NCBI RefSeq assembly: GCF_014472395.1
Contig: NZ_JACSZW010000001.1
Location: 310,001 to 374,000 of the forward strand
Direction of reading: 5' to 3'
DNA from: Pedobacter sp. N36a
GTDB taxonomy: Bacteria > Bacteroidota > Bacteroidia > Sphingobacteriales > Sphingobacteriaceae
DNA: 64,000 nt
Below the pieces are notes generated by a model, which searched no databases, was not told where the DNA came from, and was given only the letters and a program-made list of their open reading frames with translations. The translations under genes and the position numbers were made by a program. Of this stretch, positions 36,481-44,865 are shown one piece after another (position 1 is the stretch's first letter; each line of letters opens with the position of its first letter).

Positions 36481-37717
36481 CTTGGGCAGTTAAATAGTAT
36501 AAAATTGAAGACTGTTCTTTAACGAAGGTGCGTTTTGCCACCTCCAAAATACGCGATGAAGTCACTTCATGGTACCTGTCGATCTCTGTGTTGAGCATAT
36601 TTGCATCCCCTAGCAGCTCGTAATAAGCCAGGTTCATGGCCTTATCTAAAAGGCTCATTTCTGCAAATACGATGATAGATTCCGACTTGTTTTTTACCTT
36701 AGTCAGCTCATCTATTGTCACTTCTTCGGCAGCAATAGCATTCAGTTCTTTCCAGATCGCGGCTTCTGCTGCTTCCATCGTCACCCCTTCTACTAATTTA
36801 CCCTCAACGATGAATAAACCTTTGTCTATACTTCCAGTTAAGTAAGCATGAATATCACTGAACAATTGCTGTTCTTTCAATAGGCTATTGTATAATCTGG
36901 ACGATTGACCCTGAGAAAGGATATCAGACATCAGGTCGTAAACCTGATAATCTTTATCGGCACGGTCAGGCATTTGGAAAGCCATATAAATCGCATTCAA
37001 TGGTACTTCTGCCACCACTGTTTCCTCACGGGCTGCAGTTTGCTGTGGTTCTACAGGAAGATTTCTATCGGTTTGTTCCCCAGCAGGGATCGACGCGAAC
37101 CACTTTTCAGCCAATGCTTTGACTTCTTCTGTTTTCACATTTCCTCCAACTACCATAATGGCATTCTTCGGGTGGTAATGTTTTTTGAAAAATGCTTTTA
37201 CATCTTCCATTTTGGCATCTTCGATCTGCTTTAAATCTTGACCGATAGTTGCCCAGCGGTAAGGGTGTTCTTTATAAGCAAGTGGTCTCAGCTTCAACCA
37301 AACATCACCGTAAGGTTGATTCAAGTACCTTTGTTTGAACTCTTCACAAACCACATTTCGTTGTGTTTCCAGACTTTTCTCTGAAAAAGCAAGACTCAGC
37401 ATGCGGTCACTTTCCAGCCAGAAAGCAGTTTCCAGATTTGTAGCCGGCAAGGTGATGTAATAGTTGGTGATGTCATTGCTGGTGAAAGCATTGTTTTCAC
37501 CGCCAACTCTTTGCAAAGGCTCATCATAGCTGGGAATATTTACAGAACCGCCAAACATCAGGTGTTCAAATAAATGGGCAAAGCCGGTTTTATCTTGTTC
37601 TTCGTCTCTTGCACCAACGTCATATAGAATGTTCAACACCGCCATAGGCGTTGTATCATCTTCGTGTACCAGGACACGCAATCCATTGGCCAATGTAAAA
37701 CGGTTAAAATCTACCAT
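36473..37717 (-). CDS. M16-family zinc peptidase, catalytic subunit
   Basis: Processing-type metallopeptidase of 414 residues. The inverted zinc motif HLFEH occupies residues 48-52, with the distal zinc ligand in VCEEFKQR (about E125). No signal peptide is seen, so it may act in the cytoplasm or lack an obvious export signal. It forms a two-gene operon with the inactive subunit. An exact TATCTTTG -7 box lies upstream at 37737-37744. Confidence 0.93.
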   Translation of the reverse strand: MVDFNRFTLANGLRVLVHEDDTTPMAVLNILYDVGARDEEQDKTGFAHLFEHLMFGGSVNIPSYDEPLQRVGGENNAFTSNDITNYYITLPATNLETAFWLESDRMLSLAFSEKSLETQRNVVCEEFKQRYLNQPYGDVWLKLRPLAYKEHPYRWATIGQDLKQIEDAKMEDVKAFFKKHYHPKNAIMVVGGNVKTEEVKALAEKWFASIPAGEQTDRNLPVEPQQTAAREETVVAEVPLNAIYMAFQMPDRADKDYQVYDLMSDILSQGQSSRLYNSLLKEQQLFSDIHAYLTGSIDKGLFIVEGKLVEGVTMEAAEAAIWKELNAIAAEEVTIDELTKVKNKSESIIVFAEMSLLDKAMNLAYYELLGDANMLNTEIDRYHEVTSSRILEVAKRTFVKEQSSILYYLTAQDA

Positions 37718-37736
37718 ATGTATATCAATAATCTGT

Positions 37737-37744
37737 CAAAGATA
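37737..37744 (-). promoter_or_regulatory. -7 promoter box of the M16 operon (TATCTTTG)
   Basis: Exact TAnnTTTG match, 19 bp before the start codon at 37717; the -33 element is unclear. Confidence 0.5.
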
Positions 37745-37803
37745 AGCATAAAGCAAAAGGGAAATGTGATAATAATGTGAAATAAAAAGAAAGGAACTTA
37801 TGG

Positions 37804-37811
37804 TATATTTG
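37804..37811 (+). promoter_or_regulatory. -7 promoter box very close to mqnC start (TATATTTG)
   Basis: Exact TAnnTTTG match ending 4 bp before the ATG at 37816, which would give a leaderless or almost leaderless mRNA. No good -33 element is seen. Confidence 0.45.
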
Positions 37812-37815
37812 CAGT

Positions 37816-38940
37816 ATGAATACAGCCGAATTATTGCATAGGGCGCTAAAATTCGACTTTCTTACACAAGAAGAAGGCGTTTTTCTGTATCACCATGCGT
37901 CAACTGCCGAACTGGCCTATGTGGCCAATGAACTTAGGAAAAAACAAGTACCTAGCGGGAAAGTCACCTGGCAGATAGACCGTAATGTAAACACTACCAA
38001 TGTATGTATAGCAAATTGCAAATTCTGTAACTTCTTTAGAAGACCAGGACATGACGAAAGCTATATCACTGACATTGAAACTTATAAAGTTAAAATTGAA
38101 GAGACTTTCAGATTAGGCGGAGATCAGTTGTTATTGCAGGGTGGGCACCATCCAGACCTAGGACTGAAATTTTATGCCGATCTATTTAGAAAGTTAAAAG
38201 AGTTATATCCTGATTTGAAGCTCCATGCTTTAGGTCCGCCGGAAATTGCCCATGTGGCTAAACTGGAAGGAATTTCCCATACCGAAGTTTTAAGTGCTTT
38301 AAAAGCAGCCGGAATGGATTCCTTGCCTGGTGCAGGTGCTGAAATTCTGAACGATCGTGTGAGAAGGTTGATTTCCAAAGGCAAATGCGGTGGAAAAGAA
38401 TGGTTAGACGTGATGCGTGCAGCGCATCAGCTCGACATCACCACCTCAGCAACCATGATGTTTGGTCATGTGGAAACCATTGAGGAACGTTTTGAACACT
38501 TGGTTTGGATCAGGGAAGTACAGAGCGAAAAACCAGCAGATGCCAAAGGTTTCCTTGCCTTTATCCCATGGCCTTTCCAGGATGATGGCACTTTATTGAA
38601 GCGATTAAGAGGCATCAGTAATAATGTTTCGGGAGATGAGTACATCAGAATGCTTGCACTGAGCAGAATTATGCTGCCTAACATTAAAAATATTCAGGCT
38701 TCCTGGCTTACGGTAGGTAAAAATGTAGCGGAGCTATGTTTACATGCAGGTGCCAATGATTTTGGATCGATTATGATTGAGGAAAATGTTGTTTCTGCCG
38801 CTGGTGCGCCACACCGTTTTACTGCGAAAGGCATTCAGGATGCGATCAGAGAAGCAGGTTTCGAGCCTCAGCTTCGCGGCCAGCAGTACAATTACCGCGA
38901 CCTTCCAGAACATTTAGAAGAACAGGTGATCAATTATTAA
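37816..38940 (+). CDS. mqnC: Cyclic dehypoxanthine futalosine synthase (menaquinone pathway)
   Basis: Radical SAM enzyme that cyclises dehypoxanthine futalosine in the futalosine route to menaquinone, in the cytoplasm. The 374-residue protein has the 4Fe-4S motif C64-C68-C71 (NVCIANCKFCNF), then LLLQGGHHPDLGL, GAGAEILNDRVR and the C-terminal HAGANDFGSIMIEENVVSAAG that distinguishes MqnC/MqnE/CofH proteins. The VTWQIDRNVNTTNVC segment favours MqnC over MqnE. Other mqn genes are not in the window. Confidence 0.92.
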   Translation: MNTAELLHRALKFDFLTQEEGVFLYHHASTAELAYVANELRKKQVPSGKVTWQIDRNVNTTNVCIANCKFCNFFRRPGHDESYITDIETYKVKIEETFRLGGDQLLLQGGHHPDLGLKFYADLFRKLKELYPDLKLHALGPPEIAHVAKLEGISHTEVLSALKAAGMDSLPGAGAEILNDRVRRLISKGKCGGKEWLDVMRAAHQLDITTSATMMFGHVETIEERFEHLVWIREVQSEKPADAKGFLAFIPWPFQDDGTLLKRLRGISNNVSGDEYIRMLALSRIMLPNIKNIQASWLTVGKNVAELCLHAGANDFGSIMIEENVVSAAGAPHRFTAKGIQDAIREAGFEPQLRGQQYNYRDLPEHLEEQVINY

Positions 38941-39027
38941 AGAGTAGCTGATCGATCACTAAAAGAAAAAAGGGAAGGAGCACTTGCTCCTCCCCCCATC
39001 TTAAACCTAAACAAATCCCTATGTTAT

Positions 39028-39873
39028 TTAAGAAACCCCAAATAGCTTCACAATATCTAATACTTGCTGTGTAGTTAATGGCTCATCAAATGATTCTGAA
39101 GCGGCATTCGCAGTTACTGCAGTTCCGTTAATTCCAGTAATCGTTAATCCTGCCTGGATCACATTTTCTTCTCCTGCATATACTGCTGCTGCATTTGGAA
39201 CACCACTATCATTACCACCAGTTATCCATGGTTTAATAGAAACTCCATTTTGTGCACGCATGTATCGGATTTTTGCAGCATGACGGGCTTCCACAGAATG
39301 AATATTCAATGCTGCTTCTAACACGCCTCCCTGCCCCACTAATGCTGGAGCCTGACCTTTATAGGCACGAACTCCAGTATCTTCCAAAGCCTGGGCAACA
39401 GCAAGAAAAATACCGTAATTACCCACTGCAAAGGGATTTGGAAAAGCACCACTCGCAGTCCAGTCGTAACTAGGTTTAGCGGTAACTGCATCTGCACCAA
39501 TCACTCCTTTTAAAAAGTTAACGTGTGAAGTTTCATGCGCAGAGATGATCCCAATAGCTGCTTTATCCAGCGTTGCCTGCTTAGATCCGGAGAAATCCGC
39601 ACCACCAGTAGTTTTCAGCGCCTGAGTATAAAACGCAGCTTCAAAATGTTCCAGAGTTAAGGCAAATTGCAATACTGCTTTCACATTAGCCGGTAAAGTA
39701 CTTTGTCCATATGCTTTGTTAAACATAGAGCCGAGTGCCAATGGAACTGCAGCCAGACTTATTTTTTTTCCTACATTGAAGAATTCCTTCATTGCAGTTC
39801 TACGTGGACTAAAGCGTTCATACACTTCTCCATCTACTTTTTCAATTTCTTCTAATATATCGACGATATTCAT
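39028..39873 (-). CDS. Ferritin-like domain protein, exported (second of a pair)
   Basis: Protein of 281 residues with a twin-arginine-like N-terminus (SPRRTAMKEFF, then hydrophobic AAVPLALGSMF), ending near GQST. The Ferritin_2-type four-helix bundle (about 60-215) has metal-ligand-like residues in LEHFEAAFY, SAHETSHVNFL and NIHSVEARHAAKIRY. The tail (about 215-281) is Ala/Thr-rich. It lies 17 bp after a related gene and is presumably co-transcribed. It may store or oxidise iron in the periplasm; direct evidence is lacking. Confidence 0.85.
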   Translation of the reverse strand: MNIVDILEEIEKVDGEVYERFSPRRTAMKEFFNVGKKISLAAVPLALGSMFNKAYGQSTLPANVKAVLQFALTLEHFEAAFYTQALKTTGGADFSGSKQATLDKAAIGIISAHETSHVNFLKGVIGADAVTAKPSYDWTASGAFPNPFAVGNYGIFLAVAQALEDTGVRAYKGQAPALVGQGGVLEAALNIHSVEARHAAKIRYMRAQNGVSIKPWITGGNDSGVPNAAAVYAGEENVIQAGLTITGINGTAVTANAASESFDEPLTTQQVLDIVKLFGVS

Positions 39874-39890
39874 GATGTTTCAGGTTAAGG

Positions 39891-40607
39891 CTATAAATTA
39901 ATCACGTTGATTTTTGTTTTAACAAACCCACCGGCAATAGCCAGTACCGCTTTTGGGTCACGGGAAGTCTCTAATCCGTTTACGGCATCGACTACTTCTA
40001 AGTTAGAGAAGGAGTTTGGGGAAATCAGCTCTCTGATGTAGGCAGCATGACGCGCTTCTACAGAAACAATCTTTCCAGCCAAAGTCAGGTAAGTTGTACT
40101 TTTCAATAATTTTCCAGCTCCATTATAAGCGGAAACGCCTAAATCTTCGAAAGCTTTTGCTGTGCCCAATACACTGGTTCTATCTGCGAAATTGATTTTT
40201 GAGAAGTCAACTTCCAATCCCGCGATTGCAGACGCGCCCAACGCATTTTTTAAAAATTCACGGTGTGCAATTTCATGAAACTGTATGTCTTTAAAATAGG
40301 CAAGCTCTGGAGCACTAATATTAGCATACGGAGTGGCGGCTACCTGAACATAAAATGCAGCCTCTAATTGTTCCAGGGCATAAGCATAATTTAATACGCC
40401 TACATCGTCTTTAAAATCAAGGGTGACGCCTCCCATACTTCCACCATTATCAATGATGTTTTTATCTTTTTTACATCCGGCGGCGATCAAAGCGATACCT
40501 GCCGCGCCTGCACCTGCAAATTGCAGAAATGAACGGCGTTGCAACGGAGCGGTAAGAATACTGCGTTCCTCTTGCAGCACTTCTTTTTCATCGTGTAAGT
40601 TTTTCAT
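39891..40607 (-). CDS. Ferritin-like domain lipoprotein (first of a pair)
   Basis: Protein of 238 residues. The N-terminus has twin Arg (QRRSFLQFAG) and a lipobox (IAAGC), consistent with Tat export and lipidation. The ferritin-like bundle (about 65-210) carries LEQLEAAFY, FHEIAHREFL and SVEARHAAYIREL, the same ligand positions as in the following gene. The two probably form a hetero-oligomer or act in parallel on iron. It sits divergent from a LytTR two-component operon, separated by 229 bp that contain a 12-bp palindrome. Confidence 0.85.
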   Translation of the reverse strand: MKNLHDEKEVLQEERSILTAPLQRRSFLQFAGAGAAGIALIAAGCKKDKNIIDNGGSMGGVTLDFKDDVGVLNYAYALEQLEAAFYVQVAATPYANISAPELAYFKDIQFHEIAHREFLKNALGASAIAGLEVDFSKINFADRTSVLGTAKAFEDLGVSAYNGAGKLLKSTTYLTLAGKIVSVEARHAAYIRELISPNSFSNLEVVDAVNGLETSRDPKAVLAIAGGFVKTKINVINL

Positions 40608-40690
40608 AGTTGTAGCTTTGGGTTAAAAAATCACGATTTTGCATCTGCAAATCATAATTCTAATTTTTAATTCAAAAGTTTATGAAACTT

Positions 40691-40702
40691 ACCTGCGCAG
40701 GT
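40691..40702. promoter_or_regulatory. 12-bp perfect palindrome ACCTGCGCAGGT, candidate operator
   Basis: A GC-rich perfect palindrome within an AT-rich divergent control region, 84 bp before the ferritin-like operon and 134 bp before the LytTR gene. Its protein partner is unknown. Confidence 0.35.
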
Positions 40703-40836
40703 TTTAGTTTTCTAAAATTTCTTAGGTTTTATAGAGGCACTTACGGTAGAAATGAACCCCTGGTTTTCAAACTGCTCAAAAAATATTCTTACATCCCTCA
40801 TTTTTTTAATAAATTGACCCTATAAACCCCATAGAA

Positions 40837-41619
40837 GTGCTAAATACAATTATTGTTGATGATGAAGAATTTGCCCGATCCTCTCTATATTTCCTGGTTC
40901 AGGAGAATTGCGAGCACATTCATATCGCCGGGATTGCAAAATCTGTAGCTGAAGCGAGGCTGCTTTTGAGCAATAACCAGATCGATCTGATCTTTCTGGA
41001 TATTGCTATGCCCGGTGAAAACGGATTTGAACTGATCCCTCAGGCACAGCAGTACAATTCTCATGTGATCTTTACGACCGCCTTTGATCAATATGCACTG
41101 AGGGCCATCAAAGCCAATGCATTGGATTATCTGTTGAAACCTATTGATATCGATGAGCTTAAACTGGCGGTGGAAAAGGCAGGAAAATACATCGCGCTGA
41201 ATAAAAAAGAATACAACAGGAATGAAAGTTTACAGAACCTGGCTGCGAATCTTGCAGACCGCTCAGAAATCCGAAAAATTAGTCTGCCGAATGGTCAGGG
41301 CTATTCTTTAATTGACATCAACGATATTATTCATATTGAGGCAGACAGCAATTATTCTGTCTTCCATCTGGCTAATAAAGAAAAGATTACCGTTTCTAAG
41401 GTCTTAAAAGAATATGAAGAAATCCTTCCTGAGCAGCAGTTCGTTCGCATCCATAAGTCAAGTATTGTGAACCTGAACTACTTAAAGGAATACAATTCGA
41501 AAAATGGTGTAGAAGTACTTTTGAAAAACGGCGAAAAGATTGCCGTTTCCAGAAGACGTGCCAGTGATTTTGCGGAAAAAGTTAAATCCTATATCAGAAT
41601 TGAAAGTGATAGATCTTAA
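40837..41619 (+). CDS. LytTR-family response regulator
   Basis: Receiver plus LytTR DNA-binding domain, 260 residues. Acidic residues D8-D9, phosphoacceptor D55 (LIFLDIAMPG), and Lys in LLKPIDIDEL; LytTR domain about 155-258 (DINDIIHIEADSNYSVFHL ... FVRIHKSSIVNLNYLKEY). The start is GTG at 40837. Its last 14 bp overlap the kinase gene, so the two are translationally coupled. Confidence 0.95.
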   Translation: MLNTIIVDDEEFARSSLYFLVQENCEHIHIAGIAKSVAEARLLLSNNQIDLIFLDIAMPGENGFELIPQAQQYNSHVIFTTAFDQYALRAIKANALDYLLKPIDIDELKLAVEKAGKYIALNKKEYNRNESLQNLAANLADRSEIRKISLPNGQGYSLIDINDIIHIEADSNYSVFHLANKEKITVSKVLKEYEEILPEQQFVRIHKSSIVNLNYLKEYNSKNGVEVLLKNGEKIAVSRRRASDFAEKVKSYIRIESDRS

Positions 41620-44560
41620 TAGAAAAATAGTCATAAGGCTAATTCTTTCCCTTATTATTTGCCTGTTGGGCAGCATAACGGTTTTTGCTCAAAGCACGTA
41701 CCTCCAGCATTTTGACACCAAAGCCGGCTTGCCCAGCAACAATTGCTTTTATACCATGCAGGATAGTAAAGGCTATATCTGGATCGCGACGGATGCAGGA
41801 GTAAGTCGTTTTGACGGGAAAATTTTTGAAACTTTTTCTGTTAATGATGGTTTACCAGACAATCAAATCCTGCAATTAAAGGAAGATAAAGCTGGAAAAA
41901 TCTGGTTTCTGGCTTTAAATGGTCAGCTCAGCTATTTTTTTAACGGTAAAATCTACAATGAAACCAATAACCAGCTGCTAAAACTGTTAAAATTCAATGC
42001 AGTGATTGTTTCTTTTTTTCAGGACAGCAGAGGAAGGATTTGGCTGGGTACCAATAAGAACACCCTCGTGATGTACAATGGGAAATCGATCACCAAATAT
42101 ATTTCGGCAAACCACGACCGTCAATTTATCAATACCTTTATCCATGAGGATGAACAGGGAAAAATATGGGCGATCAGCAATACCTCTGTGCGAGTCATGG
42201 AGCATAACACTTTCAAAGTTGTTCCACATGAAAGTTTGCCATTGTCTTATAAGACAGCCCTGAATCTACCGAATAAAACCATGGCCTATCTAGATAAAAA
42301 GGGCTTGAACATCAGAAGAGGCAGCCAGGAATTACTGAAGATAAAGCTGAGTCCAGACCTCCTGAACAATGATCCTGGATATTTCTATACCGATCAGAAT
42401 ATGGACCTCTGGGTGAGTAATGCCTCAGGGATTCAACATGTGGAAGCGGATGGAAATACCCGGCGCTATCTGAATAACATCGCTTCCAGTCAAGTTATCA
42501 AGGATGCAAAAGGGAATATGTGGTTTACCACTACTAATGGTATTTATATGCTGCCACAGCAAAATGAACGCTTATACGTGTTTAATAAAAGCTATGGACT
42601 GAGCAGTGATATCGTAAAAAGCATTACCCAAGACGACCGCAACAGGCTTTGGCTTGGTCTTGATGAAGCAAAAATCAATATCGTAGAACTTAAAGATGGG
42701 ATGGTTAGTAAAATCGCATTGCCAGATCAAAAAAAATACAACATCATCAAACAACTTGCTTTTGACTCCTTGAACCATGCCATTTATTTTGCTTCTGATT
42801 ATGGCCTGGGCAGGATTAACAACATAAAACAGAACAATCGGCAAATTGATTTCCTGAAGGAGACCAATAATTCTATGTTTGTGATCAAAAGCTTTAGCAT
42901 TGCTGCAGGAAAAAATCTGGCATTGGCCCTTTCCTCTGGAGTAGTGATCCTCCCAGACCGCGAAAGAAGGTTCGAATTCACCTCATTGTCCTTTAAGCAA
43001 GGGGAAGATTTCTTTAACAACCGCTCTTACCGGGTGTTTTATGATGAGGCGCAGCAACTTTGGTTTTCTAATGTGAATGGGCTTTCGCTATTTTCTAAAG
43101 GCATATTGACCAATTTATATGTTAAACAACCACTGTTAACGAAAAGAATCAATGACATTCAGGAGCTTTCTGATCACACCCTTGTACTGGCGACAGATGG
43201 AAATGGCTTAATATTCATGAGAAATGGCCGTATTTTAAAGGTCATCACTCAGGAAGACGGGCTGGCAGATAACATTTGTAAAAGGCTGTTTGTAAAAGAC
43301 GATCAAACCTGGGTAGTGACCAATAACGGCATCAATAAGATTGATTTCAAAAATGACAAAGCGGTAGTAGAATCCTTTGGTTTTACCAATTCCTTATTGA
43401 CTGATGATGTCAATTGCTTATTTATAGGAGATAAAAATGCCTATTTCGCAACCAACAGCGGCCTGGTTTATTTTGATGTGAACTACTCTATTCACAAAAA
43501 TGAAGCGCCAAAAGTGTACATCACTTCCGTGCTGAACAATAAAAACAAACTGGGCATGAACCATCCGGATCATGTATTGGAGCCTTCAAATAATAGTATT
43601 ACGTTTTTTTACAGTGCTATTGATTTCCAGAATAAAAACATTTTATACCGGTATCGCCTAAAGCCTGATGCACCATGGACCGAGACCAGAAGCCGGAGGA
43701 TTGAATTCTCTAGTTTAGAGCCTGGAGCTTACATTTTTGAACTGTCTGCAAAATCCAATAACAGTGGCTGGAGCAGCCCTGCTAAGGTGAGCTTTGTGCT
43801 GAAAGCTTATTTCTGGCAGACGACCTGGTTCCTCTTGCTGATATTTTTACTTGCAGGACTTGCTTTTTATAAGTTGGCAGTAGTAGTTACACGCCGTCAA
43901 AAGAACAAAGAACAGGAACAATTGCTGTTGAAGAATAAAATACTGATGCTGGAACAGCGAGCTTTACAAGCGATGATGAATCCCCACTTTGTATTTAATG
44001 TGATGAATTCTATTCAGCATTATATCAATACAAAAGATACCAATTCTGCCAATAAAATCCTGACAGGATTTGCAAAGCTGATCCGGAAAAACCTGGAAAT
44101 CTGTACCCGAAGTTTCATTACATTGGAAGAAGAACTGGATTACCTGGAGCTTTACCTAAGCCTGGAAAAGAAAAGGTTTGGAGATAAGCTAATCTATCAG
44201 ATCCGGGTGAGCCCTGCAATCGATAAGGAAGAAACGATGATTCCTTCCATGATTTTACAACCTTATATTGAAAATGCGATATGGCACGGCATTATGCCTA
44301 AAGAGGAAGGAGGAAAAATCGATATCCTCATTGACCTGCATGGTCCGGACCACCTCATCATTAAAATCATAGATGATGGTATCGGAATTGAAAACTCTTT
44401 GAAAAATAAAAAAGGAGAACACCAGAGTAAAGGAATGGATTTGACTAAAGAACGCATCCATTTATTGAACCAGGTAGAAGCAAATCCTATACAGATTAGT
44501 GTACAGCAAACTGGTTTATCAGGTACATTTGTATCCATTTCTATCCCTATGTACCCATAA
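41606..44560 (+). CDS. Propeller-type sensor kinase of the LytS/YpdA class
   Basis: Membrane sensor kinase of about 984 residues. After a signal peptide (LSLIICLLGSITVFAQS) come Reg_prop propeller blades (for example YIWIATDAGVSRFDG, RIWLGTNKNT, NMWFTTTNGI, RLWLGLDE), a Y_Y_Y domain (about 650-725), one membrane helix (about 735-757) and a His_kinase domain with phosphoacceptor H794 in MMNPHFVFNVMNSIQ, plus HATPase (YIENAIWHGI). GTG at 41606 overlaps the regulator by 14 bp; longer frames from TTG codons at 41600 or 41540 are possible but less likely. Cognate regulator is the LytTR protein. Confidence 0.9.
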   Translation: MIDLNRKIVIRLILSLIICLLGSITVFAQSTYLQHFDTKAGLPSNNCFYTMQDSKGYIWIATDAGVSRFDGKIFETFSVNDGLPDNQILQLKEDKAGKIWFLALNGQLSYFFNGKIYNETNNQLLKLLKFNAVIVSFFQDSRGRIWLGTNKNTLVMYNGKSITKYISANHDRQFINTFIHEDEQGKIWAISNTSVRVMEHNTFKVVPHESLPLSYKTALNLPNKTMAYLDKKGLNIRRGSQELLKIKLSPDLLNNDPGYFYTDQNMDLWVSNASGIQHVEADGNTRRYLNNIASSQVIKDAKGNMWFTTTNGIYMLPQQNERLYVFNKSYGLSSDIVKSITQDDRNRLWLGLDEAKINIVELKDGMVSKIALPDQKKYNIIKQLAFDSLNHAIYFASDYGLGRINNIKQNNRQIDFLKETNNSMFVIKSFSIAAGKNLALALSSGVVILPDRERRFEFTSLSFKQGEDFFNNRSYRVFYDEAQQLWFSNVNGLSLFSKGILTNLYVKQPLLTKRINDIQELSDHTLVLATDGNGLIFMRNGRILKVITQEDGLADNICKRLFVKDDQTWVVTNNGINKIDFKNDKAVVESFGFTNSLLTDDVNCLFIGDKNAYFATNSGLVYFDVNYSIHKNEAPKVYITSVLNNKNKLGMNHPDHVLEPSNNSITFFYSAIDFQNKNILYRYRLKPDAPWTETRSRRIEFSSLEPGAYIFELSAKSNNSGWSSPAKVSFVLKAYFWQTTWFLLLIFLLAGLAFYKLAVVVTRRQKNKEQEQLLLKNKILMLEQRALQAMMNPHFVFNVMNSIQHYINTKDTNSANKILTGFAKLIRKNLEICTRSFITLEEELDYLELYLSLEKKRFGDKLIYQIRVSPAIDKEETMIPSMILQPYIENAIWHGIMPKEEGGKIDILIDLHGPDHLIIKIIDDGIGIENSLKNKKGEHQSKGMDLTKERIHLLNQVEANPIQISVQQTGLSGTFVSISIPMYP

Positions 44561-44743
44561 ATTACCGTTTACTCAATTATAAGTACCACTTACTAAGTAA
44601 AAAGAATTGATATCTAAATTTGCACTAATCTTGTTATAGATATTAAAACAAACATAGTTTGTAAAAAGCGTTCTTATAGAATTGATCAAAGATATTTTAC
44701 CTAACCTAAAACTATATCTCAATTCAGGTTTCATTTGTGTGTT
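44561..44743 (+). other. Intergenic region with a promoter-like box before a terminator; possible small RNA
   Basis: The 305-bp gene-free stretch between 44560 and 44866 contains an exact TAnnTTTG box (TAAATTTG, 44615-44622) reading rightwards and, about 120 bp later, a strong terminator (44744-44780). No start codon opens a frame between them. A transcript of about 150 nt is conceivable; otherwise the terminator simply ends the kinase operon. An imperfect palindrome ACTTACTAAGT precedes the box. Confidence 0.3.
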
Positions 44744-44780
44744 AAAAAATGGTAAAGCCTCAAACTTTACCATTTTTTTT
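44744..44780 (+). terminator. Intrinsic terminator
   Basis: Stem AAAATGGTAAAG/CTTTACCATTTT, 7-nt loop, then a run of T. Ends the LytTR/LytS operon or a separate small transcript. Confidence 0.85.
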
Positions 44781-44865
44781 GCCCTATATTTTTTGTAGCA
44801 AGGTCCAGTCCAGTCCTTTGCTAATTTGTCCAGGTATCCAATAAAACTTTTTTTAATTGTAGCAG

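Noticed and set aside
38971..38995. AGGAGC/GCTCCT hairpin after mqnC as a terminator
   Set aside because: The loop is very short and no T-run follows, so termination is doubtful.
40837..44560. CRISPR, toxin-antitoxin, phage or defence cluster anywhere in the window
   Set aside because: No repeat arrays, integrases, capsid genes, restriction enzymes or paired small toxin genes were seen; the two XRE regulators have no toxin partner nearby.
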